Origin: Salinibacterium sp. NK8237
GTDB lineage: Bacteria > Actinomycetota > Actinomycetes > Actinomycetales > Microbacteriaceae
Length of the DNA stretch: 64,000 bases
Direction: 5' to 3'
Assembly: GCF_015864955.1 (NCBI RefSeq)
Contig: NZ_JADYWE010000001.1
Span: 1,612,001 to 1,676,000, forward strand
This document shows, piece after piece, positions 21,001 through 26,231 of the stretch. A program made the translations under genes and the position numbers. The first letter of the stretch is position 1, and each line of letters opens with the position of its first letter. The notes beneath the pieces were generated by a model. It saw nothing but the letters and a program-made list of their open reading frames with translations. It had not been told where the DNA came from and ran no database searches.

Positions 21001-24000
21001 ACCGTCGGTACGACAGACTCGACGGAAGGCTGGGTAACGGTGCCGCCGGCTGGTGTCTTAGCGGTGGCAGTCGCCGTGTTCTTGACCGAGCCAGCATCCA
21101 CGTCAGACTGCTTCACCGTGTAGGTCGCGGTACCCGTTGCCGTTTGGCCAGGAGTGAGCACTCCGGAGGCGCCGGGCCACGTGACCGAGATCGAGCTGAG
21201 CCCGGACAGCGGGTCAGCAAGAACGACTTGGCTGAGGGTAACGTTTCCGTCGTTTTTCACGCTGAAGGTGTAGGTGACAACCGAGCCGACTGCGCCAGAT
21301 CCCGTCGTGTAGGTACCCGACTTAGTGACGACCATCTTCGCGTCGGCCGTGATCGGAACGGTCGCGGGCGTCGTGCGCGTGACGTCAGCACCGGTCGGAG
21401 GGGTGCCCTTTGCGGTAGCGCTGTTCGCAATGGCGCCGGCATCGACATCCGACTGCTTCACCGTGTATGTGGCCGTTGCGGTGACGGACTGACCGGGAGC
21501 GAGAGTGCCGACGGTGCCGGGCCAGGTGCCGTACGTGATGGCCGAGAGACCAGAGAGCGGGTCGGTGATGCCCGCATTCGTGAGGGTTACGTTGCCCGAG
21601 TTGGTGAGAACGAAGGAGTAGTTCACGGTGCTGCCAGCCGTCGAGCCGCCCGCGAGCGCGCCCGACTTCGTCAGCGAAATGGCGGGCGTGCGGGTCTGAA
21701 GCGGAACATCTACGCGAGGGGATGCCGCAGTGACGGCAGTGCCGCTGGGTGACGTTCCCGAGCTGGTGGCCGTGTTGCGCACCAGACCGGCATCCACATC
21801 AGACTGTTTCACGGTGTAGGTCGCGGTGGCGGTCACCGTCTGGCCCGGAGCCAGAGTTCCGGCGGTTCCCGGCCACGAGTAGGTCAGCGCGGAGAGACCG
21901 ACGAGCGGGTCAGCGATCACCACGCCTGTGAGAGTGACATTTCCGGTGTTCTTGGCGCTGAAGTTGTAGGTGACGACGCTGCCGACGCCCTTGGGCTCTG
22001 CAACGGTTCCCGACTTCGTGGTGGTGAGCGCGGGCGCGGCAGGCGCGGTGGCCAGAGTGACCTCATTGCTGAGGCCCGTGACGGCGACGTTCTTGGGCGT
22101 GCGGCCAGCCGAAGTCGCCTGGTTCACGATCTTGCCGGCGTTAACGTCGGCCTGCTTCACCGTATAGGTCGCTGTTCCAGTTGCGGTCTGCCCCGGAGCG
22201 AGGGTGCCGCTGGTGCCTGGCCACGTCACGGCAATGGCCGAGAGCCCAGTCAGCGGGTCGGTCAGTGTCACCGAGGTGAGCGTGACGTTACCGGTGTTTT
22301 TTACGGAGAACGAGTAGTTGACGGTGTCGCCCACGTTACCGACTCCGGTGCCGGCATACGCGGCAGTCTTTTTGGTTTCGAGAACAGCATTCACCGGGAT
22401 GGGGGTGGTGCGGTTTGCTGTCGCAACCGGCTTGACGCCGCCGTCGGCATCCGTTCCGGTGGCGCTCGCGGTATTCGCGATCGAACCGGCATCCACATCA
22501 GCCTGCGTGAGGGTGTAGGTCGCCGTTGCTGTTGCCGACGCCCCCGCGGCGAGCGCGCCAGCGGTTGCTGTTGGCCACGTGTAGGTAAGGGCCGAAAGTC
22601 CGGTCATCGGATCGGTAACCGCGACTCCTGTGAGGGGCGAGTCACCGTTGTTCTTGATGGTGAACGTGTAGTTCAGGGTGTCGCCGGCACGACCGGTTGC
22701 TCCACCGGCGAGGGCGCTTGTCTTGGCGAGTGTGAGAGAGGACAACAGCACCCGCGTGGAGTCGCTGCCCGTGGCAGGGCTCGCGCCAACAACGGTGCTC
22801 GCTGTCGCTGTAGCGGTCGAGTCATAACTGGCCGTCGTCGGCCCGTTAGCAACACACGTATAGGTATAGGACTCAAGGGGGGCGAGCGTGACGCCCGTCA
22901 GCGTTCGCGCACAGTCTGTTTGGTCATCCGCAATCACAATGTTCTGCAGGATGCCGACACCGGAGTTGGTGACGGTGATAGTGAAGGTCGCTGGTTCTGT
23001 TGCCGTGCGCGACTGCTGGTCGAGCGTTCCGTCATAGGTTTTTGAGACGTTGATTCCCGCGCTGGGCACCGAGAGGATCGCATTCTGCAGCAGGTATGAG
23101 TCACCACTCGTGCTCATGCGAAGGTTCACGGAGGTGTCGCCGGCCTGCACGTTGGGCAGATCGACGGTCGCGACATCCACACTCTGGTTAGTGAACGGGC
23201 CAGTGTCGGTGAGCGCCGTGTAGCGGACAGAGCCCTCTCCTCGACCGATACCGATATTGCCGGTGTTGCCGGCGCTGTTGGCTAGCTGTGTGTAGGCACC
23301 GTTGCCGCGCGAGTACTCGGCAATATCTCCCTGGATGATGCGGTCGCCCTCGTAGAGCGAGAAGCCGGCGCGAGTTCCGGTCGCGATCGCGCTGAAGCCG
23401 TTGAAGGCAACCGTCAGCGGCGCTTCAGCGGCGGTCATGCGCACGTGACCTTCGTAGAAGATGATGCGGTGCGGAGCCGAATTGAGGTTGCTGGGGATGT
23501 AGACGCCGTAGTCGTAGACGACCGTCAGGGTCCAGCCTGCGTAGCAACCAGCACCCTGCGGCGCCCACAGGTCACCAGCAGATATCGTGAGTGGCGTTCC
23601 CGTAAGCGCTCCGGCAAAGGCTGTGGTGACATCAGCGCTTGCGCTGTAGTAGATCGCCGAAGTCGTGCCGACCGGGTCTTCGAGCATTGTCGTCGGTGCC
23701 ACGGTAGTGACGGCGCCGGTGCCGACCTTGAGTTTGGCTGGCGCAGTGCGGTAACCGGTTGCCGAACCGGCAGGCATCAGCGCGGTTCCCCGCGTGGCGT
23801 TGACAGTGGTGCACGCATTGGCGGTGGTACCGGTGAAGACACCGGTGTTAGCGCTCCAGCTCAGAAAGGCCTTTTTCACGGATGCGCCAGCAGGAATCGT
23901 GATGTTCGCCGAGCTCGAGTTGGTGGTGAAGCCGGCGACCGTGTTTGAGTTTTCGAGGTAGAAGTTGTCGTTGGCCGTATTACCGTTCCCGCCGGAGGCT

Positions 24001-24290
24001 GAATGCAGGTCGGCACACGTGCCGATTTGCGCAGCGGTGTAGAGCGGCCGATTACAGGCGAGAACGCCGTTACCGGCCATGAGGAAGTCACCGTTGACGG
24101 TGGTCTGGTAGCTGGGCGAAGTACCCGCGTTGGTACCCCATTGAACGACCGCAGCTTCGGCAGGATCCGAGGGCATGACAGTCAGTCCGGCCACGAGAAG
24201 GCCGAAGGCTACGACGGATGCGACGCCACGCATGAACGTGCTTCGAGCACTACGCTGCGTGCGCTCCACGTTGATGCTGTTATGCCGCAC
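6060..24290 (-). CDS. Giant 6076-residue secreted repeat protein (DUF11/DUF7507-type domains), LPXTG-like anchored
   Basis: One uninterrupted frame of 6076 codons, roughly 600 kDa. It starts at a GTG with the strong ribosome-binding run GGGGGAGAG five bases upstream. Order: signal peptide (residues ~1-46, likely cleaved at A-E-A|A-V-V); an N-terminal head of ~370 residues with four cysteines and no family I recognise; a divergent first repeat with its own Cys pair; about 47 tandem ~117-residue beta-sandwich repeats; then L-S-Y-T-G-S, a hydrophobic segment and an R-R-R-Q-R-Q-E-E-S tail, the layout of a sortase substrate. The repeats match the DUF11/DUF7507 class (N-T-G-N-V-T-L-T, D-P-L-x-G-L-S, W-P, L-A-P-G-Q, Q-x-D-V-D-A-G). 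The likely role is a long surface stalk or adhesin; no enzyme motif is visible. No sortase gene lies in the window. Confidence 0.92.
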   Translation of the reverse strand: MRHNSINVERTQRSARSTFMRGVASVVAFGLLVAGLTVMPSDPAEAAVVQWGTNAGTSPSYQTTVNGDFLMAGNGVLACNRPLYTAAQIGTCADLHSASGGNGNTANDNFYLENSNTVAGFTTNSSSANITIPAGASVKKAFLSWSANTGVFTGTTANACTTVNATRGTALMPAGSATGYRTAPAKLKVGTGAVTTVAPTTMLEDPVGTTSAIYYSASADVTTAFAGALTGTPLTISAGDLWAPQGAGCYAGWTLTVVYDYGVYIPSNLNSAPHRIIFYEGHVRMTAAEAPLTVAFNGFSAIATGTRAGFSLYEGDRIIQGDIAEYSRGNGAYTQLANSAGNTGNIGIGRGEGSVRYTALTDTGPFTNQSVDVATVDLPNVQAGDTSVNLRMSTSGDSYLLQNAILSVPSAGINVSKTYDGTLDQQSRTATEPATFTITVTNSGVGILQNIVIADDQTDCARTLTGVTLAPLESYTYTCVANGPTTASYDSTATATASTVVGASPATGSDSTRVLLSSLTLAKTSALAGGATGRAGDTLNYTFTIKNNGDSPLTGVAVTDPMTGLSALTYTWPTATAGALAAGASATATATYTLTQADVDAGSIANTASATGTDADGGVKPVATANRTTPIPVNAVLETKKTAAYAGTGVGNVGDTVNYSFSVKNTGNVTLTSVTLTDPLTGLSAIAVTWPGTSGTLAPGQTATGTATYTVKQADVNAGKIVNQATSAGRTPKNVAVTGLSNEVTLATAPAAPALTTTKSGTVAEPKGVGSVVTYNFSAKNTGNVTLTGVVIADPLVGLSALTYSWPGTAGTLAPGQTVTATATYTVKQSDVDAGLVRNTATSSGTSPSGTAVTAASPRVDVPLQTRTPAISLTKSGALAGGSTAGSTVNYSFVLTNSGNVTLTNAGITDPLSGLSAITYGTWPGTVGTLAPGQSVTATATYTVKQSDVDAGAIANSATAKGTPPTGADVTRTTPATVPITADAKMVVTKSGTYTTGSGAVGSVVTYTFSVKNDGNVTLSQVVLADPLSGLSSISVTWPGASGVLTPGQTATGTATYTVKQSDVDAGSVKNTATATAKTPAGGTVTQPSVESVVPTVAPTRVITTTKSALVAGGATGKVGDVINYSFSAKNDGNVTLTGVTIADPHVGLSTLTYTWPGATGVLAPGQTVTAVATYTIKQSDVDAGSVKNIATGSGTHAGTTVSNPSAEITVPTVAANPVVTTLKSGALAAGSTGRAGDTVNFSIKLTNSGNVTLTSVSAADTLPDLSALTYGTWPSGTAGTLAPGQSVTATATYTLKQTDVDAGSVANTATGTGTPPIGAAVTSTSPATVPITAGPALTVAKSGAVTSGNGSVGDTVTFSFVVRNTGNVTATGVGITDSLVGLSAVTFGTWPSGTAGTLAPNTQVTATATYLIKQADVNAGSVKNTATASGSTPSGGTVTATSPQAVVPTVASSPAITTQKSASVAGTGAVGDVITYTFIAKNTGNVTLTGVSIADPLTGLSALTYGTWPGGVTGTLAPNAQVTATATYTIAQSDVDAGSVKNTATSTGSFGGATVNGPSPQVTTPTVASVRTISLAKDGALAAGATGVAGDTVNYSFVVRNTGNVTLTSVGITDPLPGLSAVTFGTWPSGTAGRLLPNTQVTATATYVLKQSDVDAGSVANTATTRGTPPTGAAVSATAPATVPVAANGALAVAKTGAVTSGTGGVGSTMTFSFSITNPGNVTMTGVAIADSLVGLSAPVYTWPTATAGRIAPGETATATATYTVKQADVNAGSVANTATVSGKTPTNATVTSSPSTANVPTIAGAPELTTTKSANVTSGAKVGDSITYSIAISNTGNQTITGVTLTDSLVGLSTPVVTWPGVAGTLAPGQTATALASYTVKQSDVDAGSIANTASAAGTAPGATPVSDDSNPVVTTTATPAPTLSLVKSGTLPAGSTSVAGEVVTYSFVIRNTGNVTITGAAVADPLSGLSAITYGTWPSGTAGTLAPNTQVTATATYTVKQTDVDAGSIANTATATGTGVIGGAAAPKTSSATVPLASAAKLTVSKTGAVAAGANKVGDTVTFSFVVKNTGNVTLSSVGITDSLADLSAVTFGTWPGGTTGVLAPNAQVTATATYTIKQSDVNAGSVKNTATASGTPPSGPVATATSTQAVVPTVAAAPALVTTKSAVVGGTGTGAIGDTITYTFTARNTGNVTLTGVTLTDPLSGLSTPTYVWSGGVSGQLNPNGTVTGTATYTITQADVDAGSVKNIATATGTPPTGAVVTAPSPQLVTPTIASAPKIGVTKSGALAPGAQGVAGDVVTWSLTLTNSGNVTLTSVSVTDSLPGVSAVTYGTWPSTAGTLAPGQSVSATATYVLTQADIDAGAVSNTANGSGTPPRGSPATATAPATLPLASNSTITLDKTAAIVSPGTGVVGDTIRYTFTAQNTGNVTLTNVIIADPRPGLSALTYGTWTSGTVGRLAPGQTITATADYVIRQADQNAGVVNNTASVSGKPPAGANATASSAAVATPTATRVPGILTTKTSSVAGTGAVGDVITYTITVRNTGNTTLTSVSASDPLSGLSTLTYGAWPGGVTGTLQPNTQVVATAKYTIKQSDVNTGSVTNTATGQGTSPSAGVITDPSDEVITPTVAANPAATFSKTGALAPGAVGRAGDVITYTFTTKNTGNVTLTGVGVTDPLPSLGAISYTWPGATGVLTPGQSVVATANYTVKQSDVDAGSVSNTATLTATPPSGTPFTETDPETVSITADPRIQVDKAATVTDREVDGVITFTMTIRNTGNQTLTAIDLDDSLVGLGPVSYSPWPDTDYVLAPGEQVVATADYTITQADIDAGGVQNTASVTGQSPQGVEAADTSETVTVSTAAIRPELTVVKSASTVAGPNVVGSTITYTFDVTNTGNVTVQDITLVDSMLAGATPTLPITSLAPGDPATSVSVDYVITQADVNAGSVINTVVANGATTAAPTEFFDSLSSSTTTVTEAARPSISVTKEGTATGQDAGDTVNWTFTVTNDGNVTLTGVALDDALAGVTPVFGSWPGATPNQLDPTESVTATGSSTLTQADVDAGSIINTVTASGTPTRGAVASATTAETVPLQPDAGISIVKAASVDVGEDGVGDTVTFTFTVTNTGNVTLDAVSIIDPLDGISAISYDDWDGSPAGSLAPNDVLTATATYTLTQADIDRGFVDNDSSALASTPAGDILDEDSNTATVTTEAATPALVTTKDAVLNGTGDVGDTISYTITLLNDGNVTLTDAEITDSLAGLSELVYGEWVSGVEGELAPNTSVTATANYTVTQADVDAGSVSNIATGDAESARDGAAVTDDSPAAVTPLVTQVAAISATKTGALESGSEGEAGDLIDFSFTITNDGNVTLTGVTLTDPLADLSAITYIWPTATDGVLAPGETATAVATYELKQSDVDSGSVVNLATPSGVDPNAVDVDGTEVAATVVVEPDAGLSAIKTGELRAGGIGQVGDIIDYSVTATNSGNVTLHEGQLLDPLPGISDPNIVWPDPAQPGVLGVGESVTGTAEYTLTQADIDLGYIENTAEVQALTPNDAVVPATTNTVVIPTVRPAPILTVDKTAVVADAGELGDEIAYSFTITNDGNVTIDGITLADPLPGLTDLTVNWDVANTTQTLAPGESVTATATYEITQDDVNAGEVRNTATASGTDAQGTAITGDSPEVVTEVVAAAPSLSATKSAALAAGATGVAGDTVEFSFTVTNDGNVSLTSVDLIDQLPGLTGVTFGAWPTATDGLLNPGDDVTATATYTLLQSDIDAGSLANSANAMGVPPTGSAVTQPASATLPLTATPDFTITKTGGLGTQLGEVGDVIDYSFSITNSGNVTLTGVVLIDSMPGVSTPVIVWPGDDRVLAPGETATATADYTITQDDVDAGSVSNTAEALGSTPDGTEYFEFSDPAIDPTVERTDSVTIDKVGSTPDGAAFGDLVHYDFTLQNTGNTTLNGVAIDDPLVGLSTIVYSWPGADGELAPGETATATATYAITQADIDRGYVRNSADVDATSPLGAVEDSVGPIDVLTDAAAPAIETTKNGALEAGSTGFAGDIIDYSFTVRNSGNVTLTGVTMTDPLTGLSALTYTWPTATDGMLAPGQSATAVATYELTQADVDAGKVDNTVTAEGTTPAAGTVDDTADETVTITPAPVLTPFKSGTILDGGVGAVGDTVQYTLTVTNDGNVTLYDGQLLDPLPGLSVPVITWPDSEKPGEIPVGESVIGIATYVITQADVDLGYIPNTADMSAQTPQGVVIVEASNEVIVPMVLPSPNITVTKSGAPQGSADFGDIIDYTFEILNSGNVTLDSVTLADPLPNLSAITITWPTPTSPGVLAPGEIATATADYEITQDDVDAGAVLNIATADGVDPNGTDVTDDSETNTVPTETIRAEVELTKSGVLSDPARADEGDTVNWSFELTNSGNVTLTGVEIVDTLPGLSALTYAWPDTAGTLEVGESVTATATSTLTQEQIDAGTVANDATGSGTPPRGDAVSDPATASVVLAPQAGMAVTKDGTVDGAGNAGDTIDYDFGITNTGNVTLTLVDLVDALVGVSSPVFTWPGTTGELQPGETVTATADYTITQDDVDRGSVSNVATASGKPPIGDTITVSTTVTETTVAPAAASLLLTKSSSTGASAGVNDIVTYTFEVENTGNVTVDEIVITDPLPGLSTPVVNWPGANGVLAPGEIATATATYAITQADVDAGTVDNTAVADGTSPTDAAVASNTALESTPTDAAAPDILVTKSGALAPGSTGFEGDLVEYEFSLTNNGNQTLTSVSLADPLPGLSALVYSWPTATAGTLVPGAVVTATATHELTQADIDSGSVANVVTGSATPPSGVAFEEDAPATVAIVANGELETTKWGVLRAGGIGQVGDWVDYRLEATNTGNVTLIDGELRDPLPGLSIPTITWPNPAQPGVILPGETVIGEASVQLTQEDIDRGYISNIADVGATDPNDDDVSATTNEVIVTTVQPQPSMTVVKSGEIALTGENGVGDSVDFEFEVRNTGNVTIGSIVVTDPLPGMSTPIVQWPTAVETLAPTEAVTATASYLIRQSDVDRGYVENTASATAVPVRGDPISATSNTVEVPTEAPSVVVSVTNVGALTNPGPAVEGDTVTWNYSFTSTSNVTLSGVELSDFLGSLPAGDYTWPGDVGVLAPGDTVTAVRVQTLTQADIDSGAVSSVVTGEGTPPVGAAATATAPATVALAADGLLQVTKSSELAVAGENGPGDTIDYTIVVTNIGNVTLRTVTITDSIDNVSINSIVWPANSGVLAPGESATASATYVLEQDDVDRGYVDNTASVRGVTPGGDPVTATSNVDRELTAVSDPSITAEKSGVMTSGSGEVGSEITYSFIVKNTGNVTLRLVGVLDPLIDVVPSDLTFPSATGILGPNEQAVGSVVYTVTQADVDSGTVENTATAIGTAPDGSEVQGVSNTVFNPTEDAEPSIVTSHTAALAAGATGVLGDGMDYTFTITNDGNVSLDGVTLSNMIPGLTGFVYTWPDAAAPGVLAPGESVTVTATRLVDQADIDAGEVRNVATGAGNSPAATAVDADSAVTVVPLIEALSSIDIAKAGEPRDAGNPVVVGSWIDYTFTVENTGETTLSGVTVADPKVGTTAVAYGTWPAADGVLAPGESVTATASYQVTQAEFDAGSASNTANVTSTNLAGDDVIDTSNTVVAPTAAGTPDIGITKTQVLAAGATGNAGDVVEYNFEVTNTGDVTLNGVTIADDQIDLSTLTITWPGTPGVLAPGESATATATYVLTQDDVDAGSISSDASTAGTPVVGAAVTDTTTGETPIAEDPSMAITKSSSFATLAQQGATVNYVIEVVNTGNVTLTAVSIDDPKPGVSALAYNWPGTPGELAPGESVTATATYVITQADVDVEQTVNVATVNADAPSGAITPEEATDVLAIPNVAAIDLTISGVLGAGQQGFPGDLVIFTYVATNTGTKPLTNVSINDPRLGLSAMNYGTWPGAIGVLLPGQSITATATYVIREGDAGATLYETATVTSTELDSGDPVVATAQTSLQLPNKALSYTGSDPRGTLATGLGTLLAGLALILLARRRQRQEES
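6063..6176 (-). other. Cell-wall sorting signal at the C-terminus of the giant protein
   Basis: The last 38 residues read L-S-Y-T-G-S, then D-P-R, a ~20-residue hydrophobic helix (L-A-T-G-L-G-T-L-L-A-G-L-A-L-I-L-L-A) and a basic tail. This is the sortase-signal layout with serine in place of proline in LPXTG. Actinobacterial class E sortases accept related LAXTG motifs, so anchoring to peptidoglycan is plausible but not shown. Confidence 0.7.
6177..16036 (-). repeat. Repeats 20-47 of the giant protein (acidic, diverged half)
   Basis: Twenty-eight further units, more acidic (T-I-T-Q-D-D-V-D-A-G endings) and more diverged than units 1-19. The triplet register continues at units 22, 25, 28, 31, 34, 37, 40 and 43, then shifts near the end. 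Units 26, 32 and 38 are especially similar to each other (L-x-x-G-x-L-x-D-P-L-P-G-x-S, Y-I-x-N-x-A-D/E), showing an additional six-unit period. Units 40, 43, 45 and 47 lack one or more residues of a Lys/Asp/Asn set kept in the rest. Confidence 0.8.
16037..22735 (-). repeat. Repeats 1-19 of the giant protein (conserved, Lys-containing half)
   Basis: Nineteen tandem units of ~351 bp, counted by eye from the translation. They are very alike, with consensus endings such as T-V-K-Q-S-D-V-D-A-G-S-V-K-N-T-A-T. Every third unit (1, 4, 7, 10, 13, 16, 19) begins with a variant of K-S-G-A-L-A-x-G-x-T-G-x-A-G-D, so the copied unit is a ~1.05-kb triplet. The high similarity suggests recent expansion or gene conversion. 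Unit boundaries are good to about 10 bp. Confidence 0.85.
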
Positions 24291-24522
24291 TTTTTCTCTC
24301 CCCCGAGTCTAAATCCCTGACTTTGCGAGTCATCGCATCGTCAATGAATAGCTCTTCGGGTGAGCACATCTCACTCAACCATAAACTGTTGGTCGAAGTT
24401 TTGGACACCCTAACCCGCCGCAACTGCCCCGCACTGGGGCTAGAACTCTGGTTCTTAGCGACCTCATAGGGTGCTTCGTGCCGGTGTGACCTGTGCGCGT
24501 CGCCGGCTGTTAATCTCAAGGG
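24291..24522. promoter_or_regulatory. Divergent intergenic region between the giant gene and the DNA methyltransferase
   Basis: 232 bp holding both promoters. The only clear element is the ribosome-binding run GGGGGAGAG (minus strand, 24304-24296), five bases before the GTG of the giant gene. The identical nine bases precede the first gene of the sipW operon. I could not pick a convincing -35/-10 pair for either direction. Confidence 0.5.
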
Positions 24523-25383
24523 ATGCAGCCGCCTTGGACTTCCGATGGACCCGACCTTGTTGTGCACGGCGATAACCTCCCCGTGATCAGCACTTTGCCT
24601 GACGAGAGCTTTCGGCTGATCTATATCGATCCGCCGTTCAACACGGGCCGAACCCAACGCCGGCAAGCATTAACGACGCAACGATCAACTGAGGGAACGC
24701 GCGTGGGTTTCGGAGGCAACAATTACGACACAATTAAGGGAGTGTTGTATTCCTACGACGACACGTTCGCCGATTATTGGGAATTCTTAGAGCCACGGTT
24801 GCAGGAGGCATGGCGCCTTCTCGACGACCGCGGCACCCTCTACCTCCACCTCGATTACCGCGAAGTGCATTACGCCAAAGTGGCCCTCGATGCCCTCTTC
24901 GGCCGTGAGAGCTTTCTCAACGAAATCATCTGGGCCTACGACTATGGCGCCAGAGCCACCAAAAAATGGCCTTCCAAGCACGACACGATCCTTGTCTACG
25001 TGAAGAACCCCAAGAACTACTACTTCAACAACGAAGAAGTCGACCGCGAACCCTATATGGCCCCCGGCCTCGTCACGCCCGAGAAGGCAGCGCGCGGCAA
25101 GTTGCCGACGGATGTCTGGTGGCACACCATCGTGTCCCCCACCGGAAAAGAGAAAACCGGCTACGCCACCCAGAAGCCGGAGGGCATTCTGCGGCGCATC
25201 ATTCAGGCATCCAGTAAGCCAGGCGATTGGGTTCTTGATTTCTTCGCTGGCAGCGGCACAACGGGCGCCGTCGCTCAAGCCCTCGCTCGTCGCGTCGTGC
25301 TCGTGGAGCAGAATCCCGACGCGATCGCAATCATCACGAAACGGCTCTCAGCGGACACCACATTCGCTAACATGAGCGCATGA
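24523..25383 (+). CDS. Site-specific DNA methyltransferase, beta-type motif order, orphan
   Basis: 286-residue amino-methyltransferase (N6-adenine or N4-cytosine). Motif IV D-P-P-F is at residues 36-39, near the N-terminus, and the S-adenosylmethionine motif F-A-G-S-G-T-T is at 241-247. Catalytic motif before cofactor motif is the beta-class order. No restriction endonuclease or specificity subunit is adjacent, so this looks like an orphan modification enzyme, possibly regulatory as CcrM is in other bacteria. Its stop overlaps the start of the HAD phosphatase gene (ATGA), indicating a two-gene transcript. The recognition site cannot be predicted by eye. Confidence 0.85.
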   Translation: MQPPWTSDGPDLVVHGDNLPVISTLPDESFRLIYIDPPFNTGRTQRRQALTTQRSTEGTRVGFGGNNYDTIKGVLYSYDDTFADYWEFLEPRLQEAWRLLDDRGTLYLHLDYREVHYAKVALDALFGRESFLNEIIWAYDYGARATKKWPSKHDTILVYVKNPKNYYFNNEEVDREPYMAPGLVTPEKAARGKLPTDVWWHTIVSPTGKEKTGYATQKPEGILRRIIQASSKPGDWVLDFFAGSGTTGAVAQALARRVVLVEQNPDAIAIITKRLSADTTFANMSA

Positions 25384-26153
25384 GGAATCGTGACGAAATC
25401 GAATGCTGGCTCACCGACATGGATGGCGTTCTGGTGCATGAGAACCACCCCGTTCCCGGTGCTTCAGAGTTACTGCAGCAGTGGCGCGATGAGAAGAAGC
25501 CCTACTTGGTGCTCACTAACAACTCGATTTTCACCCCGCGCGATCTGAGCGCACGCCTTAAAGCGTCAGGGCTTGACGTTCCCGAGTCGGCAATCTGGAC
25601 TTCCGCACTCGCGACCGCAGATTTCTTGAAAGAACAGATTCCCGGCGGCACCGCCTTTGTTATCGGCGAATCTGGCATCACAACGGCCCTCCATGAAGCC
25701 GGCTTCATCATGACGGAAACCAACCCTGACTATGTCGTCATCGGTGAGACCCGCAACTACTCTTTCGAAGCCATCACGAAAGCAATTCGCCTCATCGGCA
25801 ACGGAAGTCGCTTTATTGTGACCAACCCGGATGCCACCGGCCCGAGTGCTGACGGCCCCTTGCCCGCAACGGGCGCGGTTGCCGCTCTCATCACCAAGGC
25901 CACTGGCCGCGAGCCCTACATCGTCGGCAAGCCGAACCCTATGATGTTCCGCTCGGCACTCAACAAGATTGGCGCCCACAGCGAAAACACCGGCATGATC
26001 GGTGACCGCATGGACACCGACATCGTTGCCGGCATCGAAGCTGGTTTGCACACCGTGCTGGTGCTCACCGGAATCAGCGATCAGAAAGAAATCGACCGCT
26101 ACCCGTTCCGTCCCAACGAGGTTCTCGACAGCGTCGCCGACCTGCTGCACTAA
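25380..26153 (+). CDS. HAD-superfamily IIA hydrolase (NagD-like phosphatase)
   Basis: 257-residue HAD phosphatase. Motif I is D-M-D-G-V-L with nucleophile Asp13 and acid/base Asp15. Motif II is L-T-N-N-S. Motif III/IV is the G-K-P-N-P-M-M-F lysine with G-D-R-M-D-T-D-I near the C-terminus. The C2 cap between motifs II and III is typical of NagD/NIPP-type enzymes that hydrolyse nucleotide or sugar phosphates. The start overlaps the methyltransferase stop by four bases, so expression is coupled; a functional link to DNA methylation is not obvious. Length is normal for the family. Confidence 0.85.
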   Translation: MRNRDEIECWLTDMDGVLVHENHPVPGASELLQQWRDEKKPYLVLTNNSIFTPRDLSARLKASGLDVPESAIWTSALATADFLKEQIPGGTAFVIGESGITTALHEAGFIMTETNPDYVVIGETRNYSFEAITKAIRLIGNGSRFIVTNPDATGPSADGPLPATGAVAALITKATGREPYIVGKPNPMMFRSALNKIGAHSENTGMIGDRMDTDIVAGIEAGLHTVLVLTGISDQKEIDRYPFRPNEVLDSVADLLH

Positions 26154-26155
26154 CG

Positions 26156-26200
26156 GTGCGCAACCCGGGCGGCGTGAACTGGCCGTTCCGGGCGTTGCAC
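26156..26200. terminator. Possible hairpin between convergent genes
   Basis: GTGC...CCCGG (26156-26168) can pair with CCGGG...GCAC (26188-26200), with a 4x4 internal loop. It sits just after the HAD gene and before the end of the convergent septum-domain gene. There is no U-run, so termination is uncertain. The run TGGCCGTTCCG occurs twice nearby. Confidence 0.3.
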
Positions 26201-26231
26201 AGTTGTGGCCGTTCCGTTGTTCGCGCGCTCG

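Noticed and set aside
6060..24290. Numerous plus-strand frames opposite the giant gene, read as separate genes
   Set aside because: They recur at the repeat period and are Val/Thr/Ser/Pro-rich complements of the minus-strand repeats, so they are a by-product of the tandem structure.
6060..24290. Assembly artefact as the explanation of the repeat array
   Set aside because: The repeats differ enough from each other, and the triplet order is so regular, that a collapsed or duplicated assembly is unlikely; long reads would still be needed to fix the copy number.
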